Origin: JAJDFU01 sp964641965
GTDB taxonomy: Bacteria; Bacteroidota; Bacteroidia; Chitinophagales; Saprospiraceae
DNA length: 64,000 nucleotides
Assembly (NCBI GenBank): GCA_964641965.1
Contig: CAZXLD010000021.1
Span: 1-64,000, forward strand
Direction of reading: 5' to 3'
Both the position numbers and the translations under genes were made by a program. This document shows positions 35,901 through 42,971 of the stretch, one piece after another; within the stretch, counting starts at the first letter, position 1, and each line of letters starts with the position of its first letter. Below the pieces are notes generated by a model, which worked only from the letters and a program-made list of their open reading frames with translations, searched no databases and had not been told where the DNA came from.

Positions 35901-36811
35901 TCAAACGGCTCACTACCAGGAATAAAACTTTCAGCAGCATCCCAACGGCCGGCTGCTACTGCATTTTCTACCCGAAATCCATTCGGAGCACCCCATTGGG
36001 CAAAATCGCGAGTTACAAATGGGTTTTGATTGTTAAACCCTAAAACATTGCTGGCAAATAGAAAAATAGAACCTTCTCCATCTACCACACCACCAGAGGT
36101 CAAAACCCTTACTCGAACCTCTTCATCCGGAGCAAGTACCAAATCGCCTTCCAGTATTTCAACTTCGTTTGGATTCCCCAATTGTGGGTAAATACCGGCA
36201 AGGGTACAAAAGAAATAATTGCTTAGATCTCGTTCGACATTGTCAAAGTTTTTCAAAACAACTTCGTCTGCTTCAGGAGTAACTTGGAGCAGTCGAATCG
36301 CGGTATCATCCACCCAGAACGAAGCGCCTACAGCGTCCGCTCCGCCCACAAAATTGTAAGGGGTCTGACCGGCAATGAAATTGTCTGCGTTATCCCACCT
36401 ACCGGCTTCCACAGCCTGGCCAACACGGGACTGATTTGCAGCGCCCCATTGCACATAATCAACCAGATCATCTGGACTGTTAGACCCAAAAGCCCCTCCT
36501 TTATTGAAAAGGGCTAAGGCGCCATTGGCGTCCGGAAGCGCGGTCACGCCGCCAGACCCGGAGGTAACAGTTATGGTTACCGATTCCTCAGCATCCAGGG
36601 TCAGATTGCCGTCCAAAACTGAATAATCGCCTAAGGCATTGTATTGCCCCGGCCCTAAGCAGAATTGATACCCGGAGATATCCTCAGTAGCCGTTCCAAA
36701 GTTTTTCAGTGTGACTTGTTCCGAATTGGTATTAACGGTTACCAGCCGAACCTGTCCATGTCCCCAACTAGCTGCACATAGCAACCACAAGAGGAATAAA
36801 AGTTTTTTCAT
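32924..36811 (-). CDS. Giant secreted protein with six lamin-tail-like modules and T9SS sorting domain
   Basis: A 1295-residue secreted protein. The start at 36809-36811 gives the signal peptide MKKLLFLLWLLCAASWGHGQ; an upstream in-frame ATG would place it internally. Six modules of about 150-165 residues follow the lamin-tail-domain pattern: a strand pair (VTLKNFG), DISxYxFC, a conserved Gly-Gln-Tyr turn, then LALFNKGGAFGS, VQWGA, and AGRWD..F with GxSFW at the end. Two Ig-like modules of about 120 residues (each with LPVGSYTIKATPF or a variant) follow modules four and six. The end is a type A sorting domain (RIFPNPARDQATLQLEGFAE, FYTIRAVNG, GRLLIEK). Modules three and four are a 489-bp near-exact duplication. 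Likely surface-attached; adhesion or matrix binding is inference. Confidence 0.9.
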   Translation of the reverse strand: MKKLLFLLWLLCAASWGHGQVRLVTVNTNSEQVTLKNFGTATEDISGYQFCLGPGQYNALGDYSVLDGNLTLDAEESVTITVTSGSGGVTALPDANGALALFNKGGAFGSNSPDDLVDYVQWGAANQSRVGQAVEAGRWDNADNFIAGQTPYNFVGGADAVGASFWVDDTAIRLLQVTPEADEVVLKNFDNVERDLSNYFFCTLAGIYPQLGNPNEVEILEGDLVLAPDEEVRVRVLTSGGVVDGEGSIFLFASNVLGFNNQNPFVTRDFAQWGAPNGFRVENAVAAGRWDAAESFIPGSEPFDYIGGAADIGAAFWEGGAAGEAIVRIAFVDVETNYVTLQNFGDASQDISSFWLCKRPAYDQIGNASSVAIVTEGADLILDPNESIVLDISPDGQSGGFNPITDLDENAEMALFTEANFGSTDPEILLDFVSWGGVTEPTRAGQAVTAGRWDAADSFVDGVSPFTYIGGAADVGAAFWEGGAAGEAIVRIVFVDVETNYVTLQNFGDASQDISSFWLCKRPAYDQIGNASSVAIVTEGADLILDPNESIVLDISPDGQSGGFNPITDLDENAEMALFTEANFGSTDPEILLDFVSWGGVTEPTRAGQAVTAGRWDAADSFVDGVSPFTYIGGAADVGAAFWEGSVEGALVEAFQVNGRSNAAIIVENLQEGAVIDISETGNVAVNIQALTNPAVVRRVRLELDGPLRRTAVERVNPYFIFGDNPNNGENNARELPVGSYTIKATPFTAEGEGASLTVNFEVADPIIRLLSLDTEGETVTLKNFGPVEEDISAYQFCLGPGQYNVLSDYADLIGDLNLSPGEEVTIDLTSGTLNVPALPEVGALALFNKGGAFGSDNPLDLEDFVQWGASNQARVDQAVRADRWDSADRFIVGDTPFNYVGGANDVGASFWEATIDEDPVIRLLSLDTDGERVTLKNFGKVTESISDYQFCLGPGQYNVLSDYAELIGDLNLSPGEEVTIDLTSGTLNVPALPEVGALALFNKGGAFGSDSPDDLEDYVQWGAPNQARVDQAVRAGRWDSADEFVGGASPFNYIGGVNDVGASFWLGTFDEDQVVVFRLTGQNNDDILIANLEDGAVLNLDELGNLRLNIQALTQPEEVGSVRFELDGPIQLRRTENLFPYFLFGDTPGNNRNFARRLEVGNYTLKATPFSENRARGDRGIARTISFSVVKGQSASLQAVSSGSALQFEVPVSMRIFPNPARDQATLQLEGFAEGEFNMEIFDQTGRRVQSMVIQKQGSISVNTLDLQGLPGGFYTIRAVNGTDSITGRLLIEK
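34879..35856. repeat. 489-bp near-exact tandem duplication inside the lamin-tail gene
   Basis: Bases 34879-35367 and 35368-35856 are almost identical, with only a handful of substitutions seen by eye (for example CAACATC/CAACGTC, TACGTAG/TACATAG and AAGACAATACG/AAGGCAATCCG). The unit is exactly 163 codons, one protein module. Only one amino acid difference (IVF/IAF) was noted within the shared part. This implies a very recent duplication or ongoing gene conversion. A second, more diverged pair of modules lies at offset 462 bp (about 33600-34520). Confidence 0.95.
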
Positions 36812-36976
36812 GATTAGAAATTGAGTGGTAAGTAAAAAAGTTACGCCACTCAATTTGCCGGGAATTAAGCCCCAGCGAACCACACTTTTTTAGGAATCCA
36901 CAAAAATCCCCAATTATGGGGAGGTGCTACTCAAGGGCGAGTAGTATACTCCAAAGAGCAGTTCCAAATCTGAAAA

Positions 36977-37411
36977 TCAGGAAAGAATACGTACGGCAAG
37001 TGCTACAGGACCTTTTGGTCCATCTCCTATGTTAAAGGTAACTTTATCATTTTCCTGGACTTCCTCTTCCAGATCGTTGATATGCACAAAGTAACTGTCT
37101 TGACTTTGGCTATCATCGATAAATCCATATCCCTTTTCCGAATTGAAAAAGCGGACGGTACCAGTACTCTGAAACTTGGATTGATCTGATTTCTCCTGAG
37201 GAGGGATTCCAAGGACAATATCCTCGGCCTTAAACTTTTTCTTTTTGGCGGGGTCAGGAGGGGTTTCCGTGAAATTCCCGTTTTCGTCTAGGTATAGAAA
37301 TTCAACCGGTTTTTTCCCATCAAGCTTTTTTTGCTCGCGACGCTGTTCTTTTTCAAGCCGCTTTTTTCGCTTTTTCTTCGCTCTTTCTTTTTTGTTATAA
37401 CTATCTCCCAT
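36977..37411 (-). CDS. Cold-shock domain protein with basic N-terminal extension
   Basis: A 144-residue RNA-binding protein. Residues 1-30 are extremely basic (KKKRKKRLEKEQRREQKK). A linker of about 45 residues contains PVEFLYLDENGNFTETP. A cold-shock domain occupies about 80-144: GTVRFFNSEKGYGFIDDSQ has the RNP-1 pattern and SYFVHINDLEEEV the RNP-2 pattern. The ATG at 37409-37411 (MGDSYNKKERAK) is chosen because the upstream extension is hydrophobic and unlike the family. Such extended cold-shock proteins in Bacteroidota probably act as RNA chaperones at ribosomes or mRNA; the role here is not known. Confidence 0.88.
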   Translation of the reverse strand: MGDSYNKKERAKKKRKKRLEKEQRREQKKLDGKKPVEFLYLDENGNFTETPPDPAKKKKFKAEDIVLGIPPQEKSDQSKFQSTGTVRFFNSEKGYGFIDDSQSQDSYFVHINDLEEEVQENDKVTFNIGDGPKGPVALAVRILS

Positions 37412-37544
37412 GTTATGGCATTGGTGAAAAAATAGAACGCCAACAATCAGAGACAATAAGGTAATTTTTTGAAAATCAACAAATTAGAATAGATCGATTT
37501 ACAGCGTTTCCGAAAGTACGAAAAATACGCGGGTTTCAATAAAT

Positions 37545-38033
37545 CTAGTCAGATAACCCTCCGGGTTGGTTCTTGCTTTTTCGATTTGGGGAAAACATGA
37601 AACTGGAAACAGGCCGGATATCCGGCGCCACCCAGCTCAGGCGAGCCTCCCTTGAAAACAACAACTGTTTGGTGTAAAAATGCAATGGATACCGTTTCGA
37701 TCCTTCGGGCGCTCTGGTGAAAAGGAAGCATATTTCGGGAAGGGAATGGTCAGGATACCGATAGTAGAACTGAAAAGCGATCTGTAACCAGAATCGAGTC
37801 AAGGTTTCATGGTATCCGGAATGGGCAGTGTTTTTGGTGCCAACTGATTCATTATACCTGATTATATGGTGCTTAATTCTTTGTAATGCGACGGCAGGTG
37901 TATAGCGGCCTGCGTACCATAGCGCGACCTTTAGGTGCGCTTCGTGGGTCCATGTTGATTTGGGTAGCGTTCTTTCCTCAAAAGCGCGGACAGTCTGACC
38001 TAAATGCTCTAAGGTTACTGGAAAAAAGGACAT
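37545..38033 (-). CDS. Conserved-looking hypothetical protein
   Basis: A 162-residue, mainly alpha-helical soluble protein that I cannot assign. Striking conserved-looking stretches are STWTHEAHLKVALWYAGRY (about 26-44), RYNESVGTKNTAHSGYHETL (about 59-78) with several histidines, and the C-terminal PLHFYTKQLLFSREARLSWV. The histidine/aromatic pattern (WTHxxHL, HSGYHET) suggests a metal or substrate pocket. It stands between the cold-shock gene and the GH3 gene with no operon partner. Confidence 0.7.
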   Translation of the reverse strand: MSFFPVTLEHLGQTVRAFEERTLPKSTWTHEAHLKVALWYAGRYTPAVALQRIKHHIIRYNESVGTKNTAHSGYHETLTRFWLQIAFQFYYRYPDHSLPEICFLFTRAPEGSKRYPLHFYTKQLLFSREARLSWVAPDIRPVSSFMFSPNRKSKNQPGGLSD

Positions 38034-38336
38034 GAGTATTAGTTAATATGAAAGCGATTTATTAATGCTTGATCACCCGTTCAATACCGGAGCACTAAGA
38101 AAGGAGTTCAAGTATAATCGAGTCCACAATTGGCTGAAAAAGAAGTATAAAATCCAGCATGAATACAAACAGCATCGCAAAAGCCAAGCCTATAATATGT
38201 AGAGGTGTATTCAACTATTACCCCCAATTACAATAGGATAAACCTCGTTCCTGCCCGAGTTGAGAATCGAAATATGGTACAGGTCCCTTTCACCACCATT
38301 AAAGCGAGTTTCCTATCTTTCCGCAAATCCAGTGTC
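38034..38336. other. 303-bp intergenic gap
   Basis: Divergent region between the hypothetical gene and the GH3 glycosidase gene. An in-frame extension of the glycosidase reading frame back to 38205 exists but precedes the lipoprotein signal and is judged untranslated. A 7-of-8 match to the -7 consensus (TATCTTTC) lies near 38313, 24 bp before the ATG. Nothing else was recognised. Confidence 0.4.
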
Positions 38337-40856
38337 ATGAATCGCTTATCCAATTCACTTGCCTTTTTTTTCCTTATATCAATCCTATTTATGTCTTGCG
38401 AACCTGAACTATCAACCACTTCGGAAGAGGAGAATGTGGTGCATCCCGAATTGTGGCCAAGCACGAATGGAGGACTTGCTATTGATCCCGAAATCGAAGC
38501 AAAGGTTGACGAACTTCTGTCCACCTTAAGCGATGAGGAATTAGTCGGCCAGGTTGTGCAAGGCGACATCAATTCCATTACTCCGGAAGAGGTACGCCAG
38601 TATCGATTGGGATCAGTGCTCAACGGTGGAAATTCGGCTCCGGACCAGGATGTACGAGCATCGGCTGATAAATGGCTGGCTCTTGCAGATGCCTTCTGGG
38701 AGGCTTCTGTGGATGAAACAGAGGGGAAAAAATCAATACCTCTTCTTTGGGGTACAGATGCCGTTCATGGCCATAATAACATCCCTGGAGCAACAATATT
38801 TCCACATAATATTGGTCTTGGGGCAACCAATAATCCGGACCTGATTCGAAAAATCGGAGCTGTGACGGCGCGGGAAGTGCTCGTAACCGGAATGGATTGG
38901 ACCTTCGCGCCAACCCTTGCCGTAGTTCGAGATGATCGTTGGGGACGAACATATGAAGGGTACTCAGAGGACCCGGAAATTGTGGCAAAATATGCCTTAG
39001 CTATGGTGGAAGGACTACAAGGAAAGATGGGCACAGAGGAGTTTCTGGGACAAGAACATGTTCTAGCTACTGCCAAGCATTTTCTCGGGGACGGAGGGAC
39101 TGTAAATGGTAAAGACCAGGGGGATAATATTGACACCGAAACTGATTTCCAGAACAACCATAATGCCGGTTATCCACCCGCCATTGAAGCCGGTGTCCAG
39201 ACGCTGATGGCTTCCTTTTCCAGCTGGCATGGACAAAAGATGCATGGCAATAAAGCCTTGCTAACCGATGTGGTTAAAGATAGAATGCAATTCAATGGAT
39301 TTATAGTCGGCGACTGGAATGGGCATGGGCAGCTTCCCGGGGCTAGCAATACCAACAGCCCTGGAGCGATCCTGGCAGGACTGGATATGTATATGGCACC
39401 TGATAGTTGGAAAGGCTTATATGAGAGTTTGCTAGCGCAGGTGAAGTCCGGCGAAATCCCCAGAGCCCGTTTGGAGGATGCGGTCCGACGAATCCTCCGG
39501 GTAAAATTTCGAATGGGTTTATTTGAAAAGCCCAAACCTTCGGAACGTCCCCTTGCCGGGGATTTCCAGGTTCTTGGCAGTCCGACTCACCTTGAAGTAG
39601 CCCGGCAAGCCGTTCGTCAATCCCTGGTCCTATTGAAAAACAATGGCAATTTGTTACCCTTGGATCCAGGTCAACGCATTTTGGTCACCGGCGACGGAGC
39701 CAACGACATCGGCAAACAAGCCGGAGGCTGGACCCTCTCCTGGCAGGGTACCGGGAATAGCCGAGCCGATTTTCCAAACGGATCTTCTATCTGGGATGGC
39801 ATTAATTCAGCCATAAAAGGAGCAGGCGGGCAGGCCGAACTCAGCGCCGACGGAAGCTATCAACAAAAACCGGATGTGGCTGTAGTCGTGTTTGGCGAAG
39901 ACCCTTATGCCGAATTCATGGGTGACCGCCCCAACCTGGATTTTGAATCGGAGGTGGGGTTGGATATACTAAAAAAACTCAAGGCCGAAGGTATTCCTAC
40001 AGTGGCGATTTTTCTTTCTGGACGACCACTTTGGGTGAATCCTGAAATCAATGCCTCTGAGGCTTTTGTTGCCGCCTGGTTGCCTGGAAGTCAGGGTGCC
40101 GGAGTAGCCGATGTGATCATTGGCAATCCTGGTGGATCCGTAAATTTCCCAATAGGTGGCAAACTTACCTTCTCCTGGCCTAAAACCGCTGTACAGACCA
40201 CCCTCAATCGAGGAGATGAAACCTACGACCCACTCTTCCCTTATGGCTTTGGACTCACCTATGACGACCAGCAAAACCTGGCTCAGCTGCCGGAGGATTC
40301 CGGTATTTCCGAAGAGGCCGGAAGTGGCAAAGTATTTTTTGCCAAAGGGAAAGGAAGTGGCGTATGGAGGCTGCAAGGCCTCGCGGAAGGAACTGCTATT
40401 TTAGTGGTTGATGCTATGACTACGATAGGTGAGGTACTGACTATCAAGTCCATTGACCGGAATGCGCAAGAAGATGCCAAACAGGCAGTTTGGAGTGGAA
40501 AGTCTGCTGCTCAAATTGGCGTAATCGGCCCGATGGCTGATTTTACCAGAGAATCGAATGGGGATATGGCACTCGCTTTTCAGTTTCGCGTAGATGCAAA
40601 ACCCGAAACCAGCGTCGGTCTTTTTGTGGATGCTGAAAGTTCCGGGAGAACCGAATTGGATATAACCAGTCTGATCCGGGAGGCAGTGGTAGGAGAATGG
40701 ACGGAAGCCCACATTAAGCTCAGTTGCTTTGCCGAGGCGGGTGCAGACCTGAGTAAGGTCAATGCTATTTTTGGCATCTCCACAGCAGGCGCATTCACCT
40801 TAAGTTTCTCGGATGTTCGCTTGATGGCGAACGAAGGGCAGGCTATTTGTCCGTAA
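38337..40856 (+). CDS. Glycoside hydrolase family 3 lipoprotein (exo-beta-glucosidase type)
   Basis: An 839-residue exported enzyme. The start at 38337 gives MNRLSNSLAFFFLISILFMSCEP, a lipoprotein signal; the in-frame ATG 44 codons upstream would bury it. The GH3 N-terminal barrel has PLLWGTDAVHGHNNIPGAT, the substrate-binding RWGRTYEGYSEDPEIVAKYA and TAKHFLGDGGT; the catalytic nucleophile Asp is in NGFIVGDWNGHGQLPG. The second GH3 domain (about 425-640) includes RQAVRQSLVLLKNNGNLLPL. A C-terminal region of about 170 residues is beta-rich and resembles a carbohydrate-binding jelly roll. The subtype resembles marine ExoP-like exo-1,3/1,4-beta-glucanases. No PUL partners such as SusC/D are adjacent. 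Confidence 0.93.
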   Translation: MNRLSNSLAFFFLISILFMSCEPELSTTSEEENVVHPELWPSTNGGLAIDPEIEAKVDELLSTLSDEELVGQVVQGDINSITPEEVRQYRLGSVLNGGNSAPDQDVRASADKWLALADAFWEASVDETEGKKSIPLLWGTDAVHGHNNIPGATIFPHNIGLGATNNPDLIRKIGAVTAREVLVTGMDWTFAPTLAVVRDDRWGRTYEGYSEDPEIVAKYALAMVEGLQGKMGTEEFLGQEHVLATAKHFLGDGGTVNGKDQGDNIDTETDFQNNHNAGYPPAIEAGVQTLMASFSSWHGQKMHGNKALLTDVVKDRMQFNGFIVGDWNGHGQLPGASNTNSPGAILAGLDMYMAPDSWKGLYESLLAQVKSGEIPRARLEDAVRRILRVKFRMGLFEKPKPSERPLAGDFQVLGSPTHLEVARQAVRQSLVLLKNNGNLLPLDPGQRILVTGDGANDIGKQAGGWTLSWQGTGNSRADFPNGSSIWDGINSAIKGAGGQAELSADGSYQQKPDVAVVVFGEDPYAEFMGDRPNLDFESEVGLDILKKLKAEGIPTVAIFLSGRPLWVNPEINASEAFVAAWLPGSQGAGVADVIIGNPGGSVNFPIGGKLTFSWPKTAVQTTLNRGDETYDPLFPYGFGLTYDDQQNLAQLPEDSGISEEAGSGKVFFAKGKGSGVWRLQGLAEGTAILVVDAMTTIGEVLTIKSIDRNAQEDAKQAVWSGKSAAQIGVIGPMADFTRESNGDMALAFQFRVDAKPETSVGLFVDAESSGRTELDITSLIREAVVGEWTEAHIKLSCFAEAGADLSKVNAIFGISTAGAFTLSFSDVRLMANEGQAICP

Positions 40857-40905
40857 GCACCTGGGCAGCATATCGAATGCGAAATAAGGGACAGGAGACA
40901 ACTAC

Positions 40906-42057
40906 ATGGATATTACGGTAAAGACCTTTGCGGGATTGGAGCAGGTATTGGCAACTGAGCTGAACAAATTGGGAGCATCGGACATCCAGGCTGGAAATCG
41001 GGCCGTCTTTTGCCGAGGCTCCAAGGAAGTACTGTACCGGATCAATCTGGAAGCCCGCCTTGCCCTGCGCACCCTGATACCAATCCACAACTTCAAAGCC
41101 AGGGATGAAGACGAACTCTACCGGGAAATCCAAAAGCTGGATTGGAATTCCTGGATGGGCTTAACCAGTACATTTGCGATCGATGCTGTTACCGGAGGTC
41201 CCCTGTTCAAACATTCCCGTTATGCTGCGCTTAAGGCAAAGGATGCCCTAGTCGACCAATTTCGGGATCGATTTGGTAAACGTCCAAGTGTCGACGTGAA
41301 CACCCCGGATCTCAGGATTAACCTGCATATCAAGTACAATAAATGCACCCTCTCCCTGGACGCCTCTGGTGAGTCCCTGCACAAACGAGGCTATCGGCAA
41401 TCTACTGTCAGGGCTCCCATCAATGAAGTCTTGGCAGCGGGCATGCTCAAACTGGCCGGATGGCCCAAACCCATGCCTTTTCTGGATCCGATGACAGGTT
41501 CGGGTACGCTTCCAATAGAAGCCGCCCTAATGGCTTGCCAAATTCCCCCCCAATCACCTGCCAGAACTTTTGGTTTTCAAAAATGGAACGACTTCGATGC
41601 TAAACTTTGGAAAACAGTGGTTATGGAAGCTCGATCCCGTATTAATCGCGAATGGAAGTATCCCATTCGGGGTAGTGATCGCGATTATCGGGCAATAGAA
41701 GCTGCCCTGTCAAATGCCCGGGCCGCTGGTGTGCACAATTTGGTCCAGTTCAAAAAAGCTCATTGGGAAGAGCTGAACCCTGGCCAACCAGGTCTACTCG
41801 TTATGAACCCACCCTATGATGAACGACTTGCGGAAGAGCATGTCCTAGAGGTCTATAAAAAAATGGGAGACCAACTCAAAAAAACCTACACCGGATGGGA
41901 AGCCTGGATTATCTCTTCTCATATTGAAGCGATCAAACATATTGGGCTTCGCACCTCCAAACGGACTACCCTGTATAATGGCCCTCTCGAGTGTAAATAC
42001 TTGAAATATGAGTTGTATAAAGGTACTCGGAAGAAGGAATTGCCAGAGAGCAAGTAA
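40906..42057 (+). CDS. THUMP-domain class I RNA methyltransferase (RlmL-like)
   Basis: A 383-residue RNA guanine-N2 methyltransferase-type protein. The N-terminal ferredoxin-like/THUMP region (about 1-155) is followed by the NPxY-type methyltransferase: FLDPMTGSGTLPIEAALMAC (motif I, about 191-210), and the catalytic LVMNPPYDERLAEEHV (about 301-316). By architecture it matches the N-terminal half of E. coli RlmKL, which modifies 23S rRNA, or the related YcbY/Trm14 group. It starts 49 bp after the GH3 gene and ends 15 bp before the convergent GIN-domain gene. Confidence 0.93.
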   Translation: MDITVKTFAGLEQVLATELNKLGASDIQAGNRAVFCRGSKEVLYRINLEARLALRTLIPIHNFKARDEDELYREIQKLDWNSWMGLTSTFAIDAVTGGPLFKHSRYAALKAKDALVDQFRDRFGKRPSVDVNTPDLRINLHIKYNKCTLSLDASGESLHKRGYRQSTVRAPINEVLAAGMLKLAGWPKPMPFLDPMTGSGTLPIEAALMACQIPPQSPARTFGFQKWNDFDAKLWKTVVMEARSRINREWKYPIRGSDRDYRAIEAALSNARAAGVHNLVQFKKAHWEELNPGQPGLLVMNPPYDERLAEEHVLEVYKKMGDQLKKTYTGWEAWIISSHIEAIKHIGLRTSKRTTLYNGPLECKYLKYELYKGTRKKELPESK

Positions 42058-42072
42058 GTTTTACAAGACACT

Positions 42073-42795
42073 TCAATTCGCGTCCACCACGCTACCTTCT
42101 CCCGAAATGGATTGAGATATGGAGGGTTGCCCCTTGTATAGTACATTTCCTACCCCACTGATCCGTACATCCAGCACCTCCATAGCGGTAACTTCTGCAT
42201 TTCCGGCTCCACTGATTCGCACAGCTAACTCCCTGGCTACCAAATCAAACGCATTTAAGGTACCGGCACCGGAAAGGCGATAATCCAGCACATCAGATAT
42301 CCCTTCCAGCCGAATCGTGGCTTCCCCGGAAATCCCAACATTCAATACGTCTACATCCGCGCCAATATCCATATTTCCGGAGCCTGATACGGAAAGCTCC
42401 AAATTCTGACTGAAAATAACGTTTTCGGAGATTATTTCACCAACCCCTGTAATCCCCAGAAATCGAATGGTGGGTAAGGAAGCAATGACCTCCAGTTGTG
42501 CATTGCCCCGGACACAAGTCGGAGTCCGAACCCGCCAGATATCGTCCTCAATGGTAGGACTCAGGATATCCAGCAAATCTGCATTTCCAGTGACCTGGAT
42601 TCGTTGAATAGAATCCTGCCAGACCAGAAGACGAGCCGGAAAGGAAAGCTCAATACCTTCCATGGAATTCAAGGCTAATTCCCGGGTTTCAATCGCCCCC
42701 CCAATAAAAAGACAAGCGTCATCATCATCCAGGCAGGCCGTTAAAGAAAAGAGCATTACGAGGGCCGAAATACTGTATTTCAAATAGTTCTTCAT
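42073..42795 (-). CDS. GIN-domain (DUF2807) lipoprotein
   Basis: A 240-residue lipoprotein: signal MKNYLKYSISALVMLFSLTAC and then an Asp-rich spacer. The rest is a DUF2807 head GIN domain of stacked beta strands, seen as a regular alternation of hydrophobic and Gly/Ser residues: VSGSGNMDIGADVDVLNVGI, then ISGEATIRLEG, LSGAGTLNAFDL, ISGAGNAEVTAM, ISGVGNVLYKG. Each rung is about 20 residues. The domain probably forms a beta-helix on the periplasmic or outer face of a membrane; its ligand is unknown. The start at 42793-42795 is set by the lipoprotein signal. Confidence 0.9.
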   Translation of the reverse strand: MKNYLKYSISALVMLFSLTACLDDDDACLFIGGAIETRELALNSMEGIELSFPARLLVWQDSIQRIQVTGNADLLDILSPTIEDDIWRVRTPTCVRGNAQLEVIASLPTIRFLGITGVGEIISENVIFSQNLELSVSGSGNMDIGADVDVLNVGISGEATIRLEGISDVLDYRLSGAGTLNAFDLVARELAVRISGAGNAEVTAMEVLDVRISGVGNVLYKGQPSISQSISGEGSVVDAN

Positions 42796-42931
42796 GGTAA
42801 ATAGATTTAGACCTTGTTTTAATTTCGTAAATGATGGCAAAATTTGTCCATTTTTTGGTTAGAAAAGGCACAAGTTCGGGATCGTAGTAGCGCTACGAAG
42901 CCCGGTTCTGCAACGCAGTATAACCGAAAAA

Positions 42932-42950
42932 GTGGCCATTTGGCCGCAGC
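42932..42950 (-). terminator. Weak terminator after the TonB-dependent receptor
   Basis: On the minus strand GCGGCC pairs imperfectly with GGCCAC around an AAAT loop and is followed by TTTTTC. It lies about 20 bp past the receptor stop codon. Confidence 0.35.
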
Positions 42951-42971
42951 GTACAAATTTGAAACGGGCTC

